From Poa pratensis (Eukaryota > Streptophyta > Magnoliopsida > Poales > Poaceae): DNA of 64,000 nt. The position numbers and the translations under genes were made by a program. Positions within the stretch are counted from its first letter, which is position 1, and each line of letters opens with the position of its first letter. The notes beneath the pieces are model-generated. The model worked only from the letters and a program-made list of their open reading frames with translations, was not told the DNA's origin and made no database searches. Of the stretch, positions 46,436 through 59,232 are shown piece after piece. The DNA lies in the NCBI GenBank assembly GCA_947311845.1, contig CAMZMU010000063.1:127361944-127425943 (forward strand), given 5' to 3'.

Positions 46436-46709
46436 CATGGGCGTGCCTAGAAATTTATCTAGGGGTATTCAGAATTTAAAAATATACAAAAAATAGTAGA
46501 AAAAATTGGAAGAAACAAGATTTGGTCCATGACCAGCAGCTGCTGAGCATTATTTTGCTTTAACCAGCAACACCACACAGGTCATTGTGCAATAACTAGG
46601 ATTGTTTTTAGTACAAAGGAAAACATAATTAATGCATGTACTACATGATTTGAAAGTTTTGGTAAAATATTCGGGCAGGCTGAATACCCATGCATCAACA
46701 TGTGCCCGC
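46436..46709. mobile_element. hAT-type MITE, left part (inserted in the SINE)
   Basis: The left end CATGGGCGTGCC pairs with the right end GGGC-CCCTG after the LTR element is removed. An inner GGGTATTCAG/CTGAATACCC pair supports this. The 8-bp target duplication is ATGTGAGC (46428-46435) and ATGTTAGC (56795-56802), 7 of 8 identical. Only five bases of the element (56790-56794) lie right of the LTR retrotransposon. Confidence 0.7.
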
Positions 46710-49013
46710 TGAAAGATCGAGGATGTCGCCTAGAGGTGGGTGAATAGGTGTTTTTAAAATAATTACGGATTAGGCTTGAATAAATGCGGAATAAAACTAG
46801 CGTTTAATTTAGCAAGCACAAAACCTAAACAAGCTAGGTTCACCTATGTGCACCAACAACTTATGCTAAGCAAGATCAACAACTATGTGATAGCAATAGA
46901 TAACTTCAAGCTCGATGGCTATCACAAAGGTAAATGCATAAGTAAAGGGTTTGGGTATAGAAGTAACCACAAAGTGGACACGAGGAGATGTTTCCCGTAG
47001 TTCCTTCCCAATGGAAGTACGTCTACGTTGGAGGGGTGTGGAGCCTCCTAGGCACTCCAATAGCACCGATGTGCTCACCCTATTCTCCGTGAGCTTCACC
47101 CGTGAGGGATTGGCTCGTTCCACTATGAGGTCGACTTGAAGGCGTTGACCAAACCGATACACCAAGGTTGAGGAACTCCACAATGAGTTGGAGCCTCCAA
47201 ACAATGTCCCGGAGCTTAGCAACAAGATAAAGCTCCGAAACTCACAAAGGCTCCTAGGGTTACAACTAACCCACGAGGCAACGAGAACCACAAAGAGTAA
47301 TGAGCTTCTCAAACTTCACCTCCACGAATCACCGTGGAGAACTCAAACCGATGCACCTAATGCAATGGCAAGAACACACAAAGTGCTCAAAGCAATTCAC
47401 TCTCAAATCCCACCAAAGCAACTAATGCTATGGAGGAAGATGAGAGGAAGAGCGAGGAAGAACACAAAATCCTTCCAAGATCTAGATCCAAAGGCTTCCC
47501 CTCACTTAGAGGAGAGATTGATTGGTGGAGTGGTGGATCTAGATCTCCTCTCTCTTTTCTCTCTAATTGGAGGCAAGAATCATGGAGGGATGGAGAGAAG
47601 GCAAGCTCCAAAAGGTCAACAATGGTGGGGGAAAACTTGCTCAAGAGATGGGGGTCATTGGGGAAGAAGACCCCCTTAAATAGGACCTCAAAAATCTGCC
47701 CGTTATGGCCAAAACGCACGCAGGGGCGGTAGTACCGCTCCCGGGTGGCGGTAGTACCGCCCGGGACGTTTTCGGGCGATTTCGGTACTGTCTCGGGCGG
47801 TACCCGGGCGGTACCGACCCGGTACTACCGCTGCACGGAAAACTATATAAACGTCCAAACGAAAACGACGATATCTTGATCATCCGAACTCCGTTTTCGA
47901 TGATCTTGGGCTCGTTGGAATCACAACGACGAGCCCTCCAAGATCATGCAGAGAAACATCATAGTCCAACAAGGGAGGATAAAACCAAATGGGGAAAGGT
48001 TAGACCTCTCGAAAATAGAACAATCGGTAAAACCTCCAACACCAAAACGCAATAAGTTTTTCTTACGAAATCCATTTTTGATAAACTTGAGCTTGTCTTG
48101 AAGATCATGACAAGCTCTAAAACCACACATGGAGAAATCCCAAATAAGAACCAAGAAAGATGATGCTAGGTATGCAAAGGTTTGAGCTCTCTCCGAACGA
48201 TACGATCAAGTTACTCATTCGAGAGCCCCTCTTGAAAGTGTGGCATCTATCCTATAATCCGGTCTCTCACTAACACCATGAGACCGGTAAAATAGAAACC
48301 CTATCAAGATCATACCTTTGCCTTGCGCAATCCACTTGAGCTAGATGATGACGATCTTGATCACCTCAAGTTGGATCACCTTTCTTGATTGCGCTCCGCT
48401 TGGTGAAGACTTGTGAAATGCTCCCCCATACACAATATGGGAGAGCCACTTTTAGGAATATCTTCACTTGGCCATTATCTTGATTACGACCACCGCTTGA
48501 CGTCATCCACCATGGGCTATATGGAACCTTCCTTTGATGCATGCCCATGGGAAGATACCTAACCCCACATAGATACTCCACACACACACATGTATATGGG
48601 TTAGTTCACAAAGATATAGACAATTGCTTACCATACCATTGGATCACAAGATCCCACATGGTACAACATGTAGCTTTGTGTGTTGATCACTTGAATCCAC
48701 TCTTTGCACTTAGCCTTGATCAACTTGTATCTTTCCTTCTCTCTTCACAAGGGTGATGTCTTGAAGGTGAACATGAATATCCATGCCATCATATTCTTCA
48801 AGACATGCTTGAAATATGCTCAACTCTACACATGACCATTCTTCATATAAACCTTTAATAAGATCTTGGTCATCTTATAATCTTCTAGAGTCCAACACAT
48901 GAACTCCAACCTTTTCCTATGGACAAGATCTAAGGAAATATCAATGCACACATTAGTCCATAAGGATTGTCATTAATTACCAAAACCACACATGGGGGCA
49001 CCATGCTCTTTCA
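46710..49013 (-). repeat. 3' LTR (left)
   Basis: Begins TGAAAGATCGAGG and ends CATGCTCTTTCA on the plus strand, so TG...CA is preserved. It contains a GCGGTAGTACCGC palindromic cluster near 47725-47765, close to a TATATAA string (47845) that may be the LTR promoter. It is the partner of 54483-56784. Confidence 0.93.
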
Positions 49014-49023
49014 ATCTCCCCCC
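49014..49023 (-). promoter_or_regulatory. Polypurine tract
   Basis: GGGGGGAGAT on the minus strand directly abuts the 3' LTR, the expected plus-strand DNA priming site. Confidence 0.75.
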
Positions 49024-49066
49024 TGATGCTAGCGCCTGCGTTTACAGTGTTTCGCAAAAAAAAAAA
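49021..49066 (+). repeat. Extra copy of the hAT/SINE junction beside the 3' LTR
   Basis: CCCTGATGCTAGCGCCTGCG followed by TTTACAGTGTTTCGC and an A run matches the right flank of the element at 56790-56837 (CCCTGATGTTAGCGTCTGCG, TTGTACTGTGTTTCGC, A run), about 44 of 48 bases. The right flank is target DNA (hAT end plus SINE tail), so its presence inside the element next to the polypurine tract is unexpected. Confidence 0.75.
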
Positions 49067-52000
49067 GATACATGAGCATGAAAAAGGCAAATGCTTAAGA
49101 ACGAAACCAAAGCATAAAACCAAATTCCCTTAAACCCTCTAAACTTCTCCCCCATTGGCATCCATTGCCGAAATGGGTGAAAAATTTAGAAGGCCAATAT
49201 AATAAGAGCTCCCCCATAAGTGTGCATTTCTCAAAATGAGTGAAATCAAATGCACATATCCAATGACGAATAGTTGGGTGGAGATCAAACTATATTGAGG
49301 ATCCAAAGATTGCAAAAGGAAATCAAATTGAAAGATACTTCGACAAAAGAAGTATCCAATCAAAGGATCCGAAAAACCAATTGAACATAAGAAAATATTA
49401 TGATAAGATCAACCAAGTGTTCTAATAATCAAGAGGGAACTCCCCAAGGTACGTGCACAATAAGGATTTGTATTGCAATATAGTGTGCACAACATGGAAT
49501 CCTCACTCCCCCATAATCCTTTGAAACACAAAACATGTGCAAGAGAGAATGTATATAAAACAAGGCATAACACTTGCAACAATCATATGGTTGAGCATCA
49601 AAAGAAGACCGACAAAAATCCAAATGCGAGAACATTTAAAAGATTTAGGCTCAACCAAATGATGTGTGTGACATAGCAAAGCCCTTTTATAAGAGTACAT
49701 CATAGGTGAGCATTGAGCATCACCATAGTCTCAAAGGAATGATAAGCAAGGAGCAAAGCATGTCATTTCAACACACACAACCGACAAAAATGAGTGCACA
49801 AGATCCAATAAAATAGGGCAAGCACTCATAAGGCAAATATTTTCCGGAGCCACCAAAAGATCCAAAACATAAAAGAGGTGGACACCAAGGAAATAGGATA
49901 TCAATTTGCGATGTAACATTTCTCATGTGTATAGATTTCTAAGTAGATAACAATCATATGATATACATCCACAAAGAAACATGTACACACAAAATAGTTA
50001 CTAAAGAGAAGAACATGATACCCAAGAGGAAGTCATATATACACCATTAAGATCTTTGCTTAAAAGCATAGCACATAGCTCAAATTTATCTTAAAGGATA
50101 TAAATAGACTTCCAACACAAACGCATCAAAGGCATCACAAATATCCACAAGGGAAAAGTGATAGTTGGGATGCTTTGAGAAGGAAACAAGTATCACAAGG
50201 AACAAAAGAAATCATGCCAAGATGCAACCTACACAAGGTTGAATGCAAGAAAAGTATGCATGAGGTAGATACTTGTTACCGAGATGGCATTGGTGATGTA
50301 GAAGATTTAGCAATCACGATCATCATAGCTTGGCTTCAATAAGCACATGGTGAGAGCACCTTCCTTATGAATGAGACAAGGCATCCAATGCATCTCCGAA
50401 GTACCTAAAACACAATTCAAGTACAAAATGGTCCCCAAACATATTGGGTCCGAAGTAGTTAGGAAACTACAATACATTGGACAAACTCCACATGAATATG
50501 TGCATATGGATATGAAATTGAATTTCATGCACATCTTAGCCGATTTAGGATTCGGTGGAGTTTACCCGATATATTGGATCAAAGAAAGTAAACATGCCAT
50601 AATATATACATGAAGTAAATATGCATGTCAAGACCTTCAAGAACCAAAGAAGACACATTTGGACAAAATACAAAGAATACCAAGAAGGCACACCAAAGTG
50701 TGACATGCAAGAGAATTGTCCAAATTATATCAAAACCCAAATCAACACATGATTGAGAAAGATACCAAAAGAAGAGATACCAAATGAAAGATATATCAAG
50801 GAATGAGATAACTAACTCCCAAAGAGAGAAAGATTCCAACAAATAGACCAAACCCTCTACACTTTCTATGATGGCACAAAGTACCAAGACAAAAAGGTTT
50901 GTCTTTCCACGAGACATGTCATCGGGCTCAAACACCAATTTAAAATAGATCAAGTAGCAATTGAAGACAAATAATGTTCTAAAGCATATAGGATAGCTCC
51001 CCCAAGATTTGTGCATTATTTATGATCTTGCATTGGAATGCAAAATGCACACAAATGGGATCATCACACTCCAATATATTATTCAAACACTAGTCATGTT
51101 CAAGAAAAGCAATAAGATCCAATACCAATTTAAAAGATGGTGTTCTACTCAAAATAGGATAGCTCCCCCAAGAATAGTGCATTATCTTAGAAGTATGACT
51201 TTGAATGTAAATGCACAAGAATGGGATCACGGCTTTTCCTATTTTAAGGAAAACACAAAACAACATGAGTAGAGCAAGAGGATCCAAAGGTCAAGGAAGA
51301 CAAAAGAAAGTTTGATCAAAACTAATCCTTGGCAATAAATAAGGCAATTAAGAGCAAAGACCAAAGTAAATATGATCAATATACTTTACCACAAATAAGA
51401 TTATCACTTGTAAAGACAAGTAATGTATGGAGATAATTCTCGGTGGTAAATGACAAAGATATTCAAGATCATATTCTCAAAACAAGAGCGAATAGGCAAA
51501 TATGGAACTTGTTTGAGAAACATGCCACATAGGAACAAGATAATTTACAATATCAATTCTAAGTGGCAAAACCTCACTTGTTCACATTTTCTAGGTTCGT
51601 AATATGCACAATGCTTATTACTCCCCCATAATGTGATAATCCATTTGTTTTCAACAAGAGGCAAACAAAAACCAAATAGAGATAGTTAATGGACATTTAG
51701 AATTCGAATTTCTCATGAGCATGACATACCACATAGAGACTAGATAATATTGATATATCAACACTAAGTGGTATTCCTCATGTATACACATTTTTAGGAT
51801 TGTGACGTGCCGAAAGCATATCACTCCCCAAAATGGGAAAGTCCATTAAACTATCACAAGAGCCAATTAAGATAAAAACAAGAAGCAATAGAGGCTCAAC
51901 ACAAACACACACAACCATGATGTGCAAACCAACATACACACACTAGATTACTCAAGATAGGTAAGTGGTAGGCACATCATAGTCAAACACATGCAAGGTA

Positions 52001-52199
52001 CAAAACCAAACACATGCAAGGGGCAAGCAACTTTCAATGTATATATAATTTAAATACACGTTACCGCAAGGAGGCACGTTGGATATAAGATAGAGATATG
52101 AAAATCCAAATGACTTGGCTTGGAAATATGATTGATGAAGATCCCTTAATTCTTCATAATGTAGCCAAGTCTCCAAAGCCCTCCAACAACACCTATTGA
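49067..52199. other. Non-coding interior of the LTR element
   Basis: AT-rich with repeated words such as CTCCCCCA and GAAACATG. Only scattered short ORFs occur (145 codons at most, hydrophobic, no domain). No pol motif was found on either strand. This is typical of the untranslated interior of large non-autonomous LTR elements. Confidence 0.6.
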
Positions 52200-54440
52200 T
52201 CAAGTTTTAGCTTGTTGGTCCCCAACCAAGTTGGGTCCTAAGAGGTTAGTCACAATAGGCTTGGCCACCCAAATGGTTCTTTTCTTGACACCACTTTGAG
52301 TACCAACAAATTTGGCAAACACATTGCCAACCTTATCCTTCTCAAGAGAGTAAACATCATCAATTATGATTGGGTTGGATAAGGTACCGTTAGTGCATGA
52401 AGAAGCAAGATGTCCCTTCTCGCGACATAGATAGCAACATCTACTTCCACCTTTCTTCTTAGTTGATTTCTCAACTTGAGAAGCTTTAGCTTGATTCTCC
52501 TTGGGAAGTGGCCTTTCTTCAACGTTGGATACTTGAGTATGAACTTGAGGCCGCTTCCCTTGTTGCTTCTCACTTAAATGCTTCTTCTTCATTGGGCAAG
52601 ATCTCACATGATGCCCTTCAATCTTGCACTTGAAGCAAACAATCTTGGCCGAATCTTTTACTTGTTCTAGGCCCTTCTTCTTGATGGTCTTGTGCTTCTT
52701 CTTAATGTTGGACTTCTTCTTAACATCGGAGTTGAATCCAAGTCCACTCTTGTCATTGGGAGATTTTTGCACACTCAACATATTGTCAAGTGCCGACTTC
52801 CCAACATGACGCTTTTCCAAGTCTTTCTTCAAAGAAGTGACTTGGCCTTGAGCTCTTTTATCTCCTCTACATGGTTAGTCAACACAAGTACTAGAGGAAG
52901 TAGAAGCTTCATTGTTAGAGCAACAAGGCATGGAAAGCAATTCATCACAAGATGTAAAATATCATGAGTGGATGAACTACTAGGACTAGCACAGCAATAT
53001 AACATTTTGAGTAGAAGTTGTGCCATTGTCCACATGAGGCTCACAAGATGTTACCTTAGTTGAAGTAGCCTCATGAGCTAACTTTAGCCGATCATGGGAG
53101 ACTAGAAGATCATTATGAGAGCTCGAGAGCTTTTCATGACTTTCTTCCAATTTCCTATAATTGCTTGTTAGCAACTCAAGTTGAGCCCTTAGCTCAACAT
53201 TCTCCTTTAATATGGATGCTTCACAATAAGTAGAGTTAGTAGCACAAGCATCATCATTTTTAGATTTGAGGACATTAGAAAGAGCAAGAGCATGATCTTC
53301 TCTTAATTTAGAAAAGTCTAAACTATAAGATTCCTCAAGACTACAAAGTTTTTCCTCAAGGATCCTTCTACGCTCTTGCTCTTCATTAAGAGCAATAGAA
53401 AGATCCCCGATCTCATCGGTGTAGCCTTGCTCACGACCTTCCATTTCCACAATGGTGTCCTCATGCTCATAAATAAGTTTATTGACCTCAATAGCATTAG
53501 CCATGATTTCCATGAAGTTAGAGCGAGCATTTTTATTTTTACTCAAAGCAAGAAAGACAATTTCACCTTTCTTATTTAGAGAATCAACAATATCATTCTC
53601 TTCATTATTAACATCATCATCTTTAGATTCAATGGGGTTCAAAGTAGGAGATACCTTTGACTCCTTAGCCATAAGGCAAAAGATGGTCGATGAAGATGAA
53701 ACATTACTTGAGGCACCACTCAAGTACACATCTTGTTCCATAGGAAGTTGGGTTTCCTCTACAATGTTAGTGACCAAAGGAATAGAGGAAACACACGCAT
53801 TTGTAGTATGGCAACAAGATAAAGCAAGCATATCATCATGAGATTTAGACAAACAATTTCCACATGATATGCAAGGACTATCAACACAAGCATGTAAAGC
53901 ATGAACGGTGCTAGATGTGTTTAAGTCCAAAGGTAGATCATTACAACAATGTTGAGGCAAAGAATCATCAATAGTAAGTTTACTATCATTGTTGCAAAGT
54001 CTAGCACTACTCACCATCTCATTAGGTTGTGGCTTACCACATGTTGGTGAAGTAGAGGAAGTTGAGAACTCATCACGCCCGGAAGTGGAGGGAGAACAAT
54101 CATCCTCAATAATATTGGACACATCATATTTGTCTTGAAGCTTTGTCCATAAATCATGAGCATTCCGAAAAGGCATGATTGACTCAAGAACTACATTGCT
54201 CAAAACACCAACAATAGCATGAGATACTAGAGAATTGAGATAAGAGTTTTCCTCATCCTCTAAAGATAACTTTTGGAGATCCTTTGGAGGAGGAAAATCC
54301 ATATCTACAATTCTCTCCATTTTTGGGCCATACACCCGAAAAAGATTAAGCATGCGAATTTTCCAAACATCATAATTTGTGCCATCGAATATGAAAGTGG
54401 GATCATTTGCTAAGTCTCTAAACGACATCTTTACTCTCAA
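52200..54440 (-). pseudogene. Copia-type gag, broken by frameshifts
   Basis: The frame 54440-52986 starts MSFRDLANDPTF (in-frame Met five codons in) and carries the gag domain of Copia elements (YDVWKIRMLNLF, NAHDLWTKLQDKYDVSN). A long coiled-coil region follows in the C-terminal third. The frame 52832-52200 carries two CCHC zinc knuckles, CFKCKIEGHHVRSC and CYLCREKGHLASSC, used for RNA binding. The linker (about 52985-52835) is readable only in a third frame, so one indel lies at each end. Gag would package the element RNA. This copy is probably not translated as one chain. Confidence 0.82.
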
Positions 54441-54467
54441 GGCGGTGAAGCCTAATAAAGAGAGCCT

Positions 54468-54480
54468 GGCTCTGATACCA
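54468..54480 (-). promoter_or_regulatory. Primer-binding site, initiator tRNA-Met type
   Basis: TGGTATCAGAGCC on the minus strand, separated by two bases from the end of the 5' LTR. This is the standard minus-strand primer site of plant Copia elements and fixes the orientation. Confidence 0.92.
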
Positions 54481-54482
54481 AT

Positions 54483-56784
54483 TGAAAGAACGAGGATGTC
54501 GCCTAGAGGGGGGTGAATAGGCGTTTTAAAATAATTACGGTTTAGGCTTGAATAAATGCGGAATAAAACTAGCGTTTAATTTATCAAGCACAAAACCTAA
54601 ACAAGCTAGGTTCACCTATGTGCACCAACAACTTATGCTAAGCAAGATTAACAACTAAGTGATAGCAATAGATAACTTCAAGCTCGATGGCTATCACAAA
54701 GGTAAATGCATAAGTAAAGGTTTGGGTATAGAAGTAACCGCAAAGTGGACACGAGGAGATGTTTCCCGTAGTTCCTTCCCAATGGAAGTACGTCTACGTT
54801 GGAGGGGTGTGGAGCCTCCTAGGCACTCCAATAGCACCGATGTGCTCACCCTATTCTCCGTGAGCTTCACCCGTGAGGGATTGGCTCGTTCCACTATGAG
54901 GTCGACTTGAAGGCGTTGACCAAACCGATACACCAAGGTTGAGGAACTCCACAATGAGTTGGAGCCTCCCAACAATGTCCCGGAGCTTAGCAACAAGAAA
55001 AGCTCCGAAACTCACAAAGGCCTCCTAGGGTTACAACTAACCCACGAGGCAACGAGAACCACAAAGAGTAATGAGCTTCTCAAACTTCACCTCCACGAAT
55101 CACCGTGGAGAACTCAAACCGATGCACCTAATGCAATGGCAAGAACACAAAAGTGCTCAAAGCAATTCACTCTCAAATCCCACCAAAGCAACTAATGCTA
55201 TGGAGGAAGATGAGAGGAAGAGCAAGGAAGAACACAAAATCCCCAAGATCTAGATCCAAAGGCTTCCCCTCACTTAGAGGAGAGATTGATTGGTGGAGTG
55301 GTGGATCTAGATCTCCTCTCTCTTTTCCCTCTAATTGGAGGCAAGAATCATGGAGGGATCGAGAGAAGGCAAGCTCCAAAAGGTCAACAATGGTGGGGGA
55401 AAACTTGCTCAAGAGATGGGGGTCATTGGGGAAGAAGACCCCCTTAAATAGGACCTCAAAAATCTGCCCGTTATGGCCAAAACGCACCCAGGGGCGGTAG
55501 TACCGCTCCCGGGTGGCGGTAGTACCGCCCGGGACGTTTTCGGGCGATTTCGGTACTGTCTCGGGCGGTACCCGGGCGGTACCGACCCGGTACTGCCGCT
55601 GCACGGAAAACTATATAAACGTCCAAACGAAAACGACGATATCTTGATCATCCGAACTCCGTTTTTGATGATCTTGGGCTCGTTGGAATCACAACGACGA
55701 GCTCTCCAAGATCATGTAGAGAAACATCATAGTCCAACAAGGGAGGATAAAACCAAATGGGGAAAGGTTAGACCTCTCGAAAATAGAACAACCGGTAAAA
55801 CCTCCAACACCAAAACGCAATAAGTTTTTCTTACGGAATCCATTTTTGATAAACTTGAGCTTGTCTTGAAGATCATGACAAGCTCTAAAACCACACATGG
55901 AGAAATCCCAAATAAGAACCAAGAAAGATGAAGCTAAGTATGCAAAGGTTTGAGCTCTCTCCGAACGATACGATCAAGTTACTCATTCGAGAGCCCCTCT
56001 TGAAAGTGTGGCATCTATCCTATAATCCGGTCTCTCACTAACACCATGAGACCGGTAAAATAGAAACCCTATCAAGATCATACCTTTGCCTTGCGCAATC
56101 CACTTGAGCTAGATGATGGCGATCTTGATCACCTCAAGTTGGATCACCTTTCTTGATTGCGCTCCGCTTGGTGAAGACTTGTGAAATGCTCCCCCATACA
56201 CAATATGGGAGAGCCACTTTTAGGAATATCTTCACTTGGCCATTATCTTGATTACGACCACCGCTTGACGTCATCCACCATGGGCTATATTTAACCTTCC
56301 TTTGATGCATGCCCATGGGAAGATACCTAACCCCACATAGATACTCCACACATACACATGTATATGGGTTAGTTCACAAAGTTATATAGACAATTGCTTA
56401 CCATACCATTGGATCACAAGATCCCACATGGTACAACATGTAGCTTTGTGTGTTGATCACTTGAATCCACTCTTTGCAATTAGCCTTGATCAACTTGTAT
56501 CTTTCCTTCTCTCTTCACAAGGGTGATGTCTTGAAGGTGAACATGAATATCCACGCCATCATATTCTTCAAGACATGCTTGAAATATGCTCAACTCTACA
56601 CATGACCATTCTTCATATAAACCCTTTAATAAGATCTTGGTCATCTTATAATCTTCTAGAGTCCAACACATGAACTCCAACCTTTTCCTATGGACAAGAT
56701 CTAAGGAAATATCAATGCACACATTAGTCCATAAGGATTGTCATTAATTACCAAAACCACACATGGGGGCACCATGCTCTTTCT
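54483..56784 (-). repeat. 5' LTR (right)
   Basis: Starts TGAAAGAACGAGGATGTCGC on the plus strand and ends GCTCTTTCT. The terminal CA is altered to CT. It has the same GCGGTAGTACCGC cluster (near 55493-55530) and TATATAA (55613). Differences from the left LTR are sparse single-base changes and indels. Confidence 0.93.
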
Positions 56785-56789
56785 CCCGC

Positions 56790-56837
56790 CCCTGATGTTA
56801 GCGTCTGCGTTGTACTGTGTTTCGCAAAAAAAAAAAA
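56790..56837 (+). mobile_element. hAT right end (5 bp) and SINE 3' end with poly(A)
   Basis: CCCTG (56790-56794) closes the hAT MITE. ATGTTAGC is its target duplication. CGTCTGCGTTGTACTGTGTT is the SINE 3' body, and an A run (56826-56837) is its tail. Removing the two nested insertions rejoins the SINE in the correct order. Confidence 0.7.
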
Positions 56838-59090
56838 GGAAATCGAGAGTAGTACAAATATGCCATCCCCCTGCACATCATGACCGTGCTGCATTTCAAA
56901 GTACACTCAAAATACAAATATACTAAACAAAAACCTTCAAAATTATAGCCGAGAGTACATAAGTATATTGAAACCCCGAATTACAATTACACTAAAACCC
57001 AAAGTAAAAAGTACTATTTTATGAAATACGAAAAGGGAATTTCTCGAAATCTATCAATAATGGATCTAGTTTTGTAAAATCTTGACGCGAGTAGCTCAAA
57101 AGTGGAAACGGCTCGGTAATTTGGACCAGTCGGTTTTAAGATATTTTCTTTTAAAAAATCGGTTTGAAAAATAAACGAAAACCTGAATCTCCCACCCACA
57201 TGTGTTCCCTTCTCTATCGTCCTCATCGAATTTTATTTTCATGGAGACACTTGGTGATCATGTAGACACTCGTAGGGGGAGGGGCACACGAAAGGAGAAG
57301 TCGACGAGCAGATAAGGCACGAGGATGGAAAAGACAACACTTGGCACAATGCTAGTGTGCGCGACGGACCTTCTCTAACGTCTGCCATTTTCTAGTGATT
57401 CTGGAGAGACAGCCGCATACATCAGTAAAACTAGGAACAAGACGGTTGTTCCAGTAAGATGAACCGATGCTACGAACATAAATCATACGAACTAATTTGT
57501 TTTTCTAGAATTGCTAACGAAAGTTTTCGGCTTCGGTCACTTCGGCTTCGATGGATGTTAAATCGGTTCGGTAGATCGATTTCGGTTTAACTCGGTACAA
57601 CTAGGGCCAAGCCCACGCTCATCATCGACGCGACCAACGCAACAACAAATACAAACCACACAACACACAACCAACGTGAGAGAAAAAACCGTGAATGCAA
57701 TGGAAGGAGCCCACACATAATTTTCTAGCGCACCATGGACTAGTCGAGCTCGCACATCTGTGAGAGAGAAAAATTCGTGGTTATGGGAGGAGAAGAGTCA
57801 TGTGTCTTCTGCTAAAGTGAATAAGCAAGCACTCCACATGAACCTATGCCAATTGCTTGACACAATGCGCCGACGGTCAACATCGATAGCAAACTTGTCG
57901 CAACACGACACAAGTTCAATGCCTTGGGTGCTGCAAAACTCTCTTGGGCCACCGCCTTGACCTTCATTGCTCTAGCGCACCCTGCACACTCAATCAACAC
58001 TGCCTTTTGGGGCCGCCACCCGACATACAACACTCAATCTCAAGCTATAACACAGCTCAATCCGGTTGCTCGTAGCCTGAGCTACATAGGACCACCGCCC
58101 ACAGATTACAACCTTCGCACCAACACATTCTGGGTCGCCGCGTCTGACCATATTTTGTATGGCGCGTCGGCCGACCGACAACCCCGCCACACTATGACAC
58201 ATGATTGAAACTCAAAATCAAGTGGATCCATTGCCCTACCCCATAGAGCCGTAGCTCCATCACTTCCCCAGGCGCCTCCTTGGCACACACCATCCATCCG
58301 GGGTTGTTGCCCCAACGTCCATTGTCCTTGATATAGGAGGAGCACCACACATATATCTGGCCATCACCGGCCCGGCCCAACCAGCCTGCCCAGGCCCAGC
58401 CCGAAAATACATGGTCTGGGCCTTAGATTTGAGCCTAAAGGTCAAATGGGCCTGGGCCTGGGATTTACATATTGGCATTTTAAGGAAGAAGACCGGCCCG
58501 AGACCCGATGAGATTTTGCAGCCAATGGGCGGGCCTAGGCCTAAAATTTAGGGCTGAAGGAGGGGCCTAGGCAGGCCTGGGTCTGGGCGGGCCCGGACCT
58601 GGGATTTTGACCGAATCTTGAGATGCACAGGGAGCGAAGCGATCAAGACGCTGCCATGATCCACTTCTTACAACTGAATCTTGAGTTTTCATCCCGAGAG
58701 GCCAAACCTTTCAAGCGATGCGATGAGAGGAAGTGGAGCTCCCGACAAGAAGGGAGAACGACCGCACGAGGTAAAGGTTTGCCATCAGTCACGCCCTCAC
58801 GACCTGCCCCGGTGCAAATACAGCCGAACTGATCAAAGAAACTGGGCAGCATATGAACAAGCAAAGGGGACAACAAACGTACGAGAAAGGTGAAAGATAG
58901 GTGAGCCATTCATTGATTAGATCAAAGAAAATAAAGGATACAATGCAGGTCACAGAGGAGTACAGGCCCCAGTACTAGAAACAGAGACGAGTTAATACAT
59001 CACAGTTCAGAATCAGGGCCCCTTCCTCTCTCCTACAGGCTCCTTCCTCGCAGAAACGCCGGCTCACTCACAACGCGACACTCACACAGA
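56838..59090. other. Intergenic DNA with repeat remnants
   Basis: 57,530-57,600 has TTCGGTTC/TCGGCTTCGG words, and 58,360-58,615 a GGCCC/GGGCCTGGGCC-rich patch, both typical of degraded hAT-type repeats. ORFs of 62-94 codons (57,760-58,910) overlap on both strands and have no domains. No gene is supported. Confidence 0.45.
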
Positions 59091-59119
59091 CACCATTGCC
59101 ATACGACATCGCACACGGT

Positions 59120-59125
59120 TTTATT
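59120..59125 (-). promoter_or_regulatory. Poly(A) signal of the two-domain lectin
   Basis: GAAATAAAACC on the minus strand, about 110 bp beyond the predicted stop and within the last exon. Confidence 0.6.
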
Positions 59126-59232
59126 TCGACAGCAACATTATTAGCTAGCAGAAGCAGAGGACTAGAGGACGACGACGGGTCCCCGAGATTAATTCATGGC
59201 GATGGATGGCAATGCAGCTCCCGGTTCAACAT

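Larger units (their letters stand above)
46710..56784 (-). mobile_element. LTR retrotransposon (Copia-like), gag-only, 10.1 kb
   Basis: Two ~2.3-kb LTRs (46710-49013 and 54483-56784) flank a 5.5-kb interior. The 5-bp target duplication CCCGC is at 46705-46709 and 56785-56789. The element reads leftward: the right LTR is the 5' LTR, next to an initiator-Met primer site, and a G-rich polypurine tract adjoins the left LTR. Only gag is encoded. No protease, integrase, RT or RNase H motif is seen, so it depends on a partner. The LTRs differ at few positions, implying recent insertion. The last base of the right LTR is T where A is expected (TG...CA). Confidence 0.95.

Noticed and set aside
50579..51016. 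145-codon hydrophobic minus ORF inside the LTR element
   Set aside because: No retrotransposon or membrane-protein family signature. It lies in the untranslated interior and no neighbouring frame supports it.
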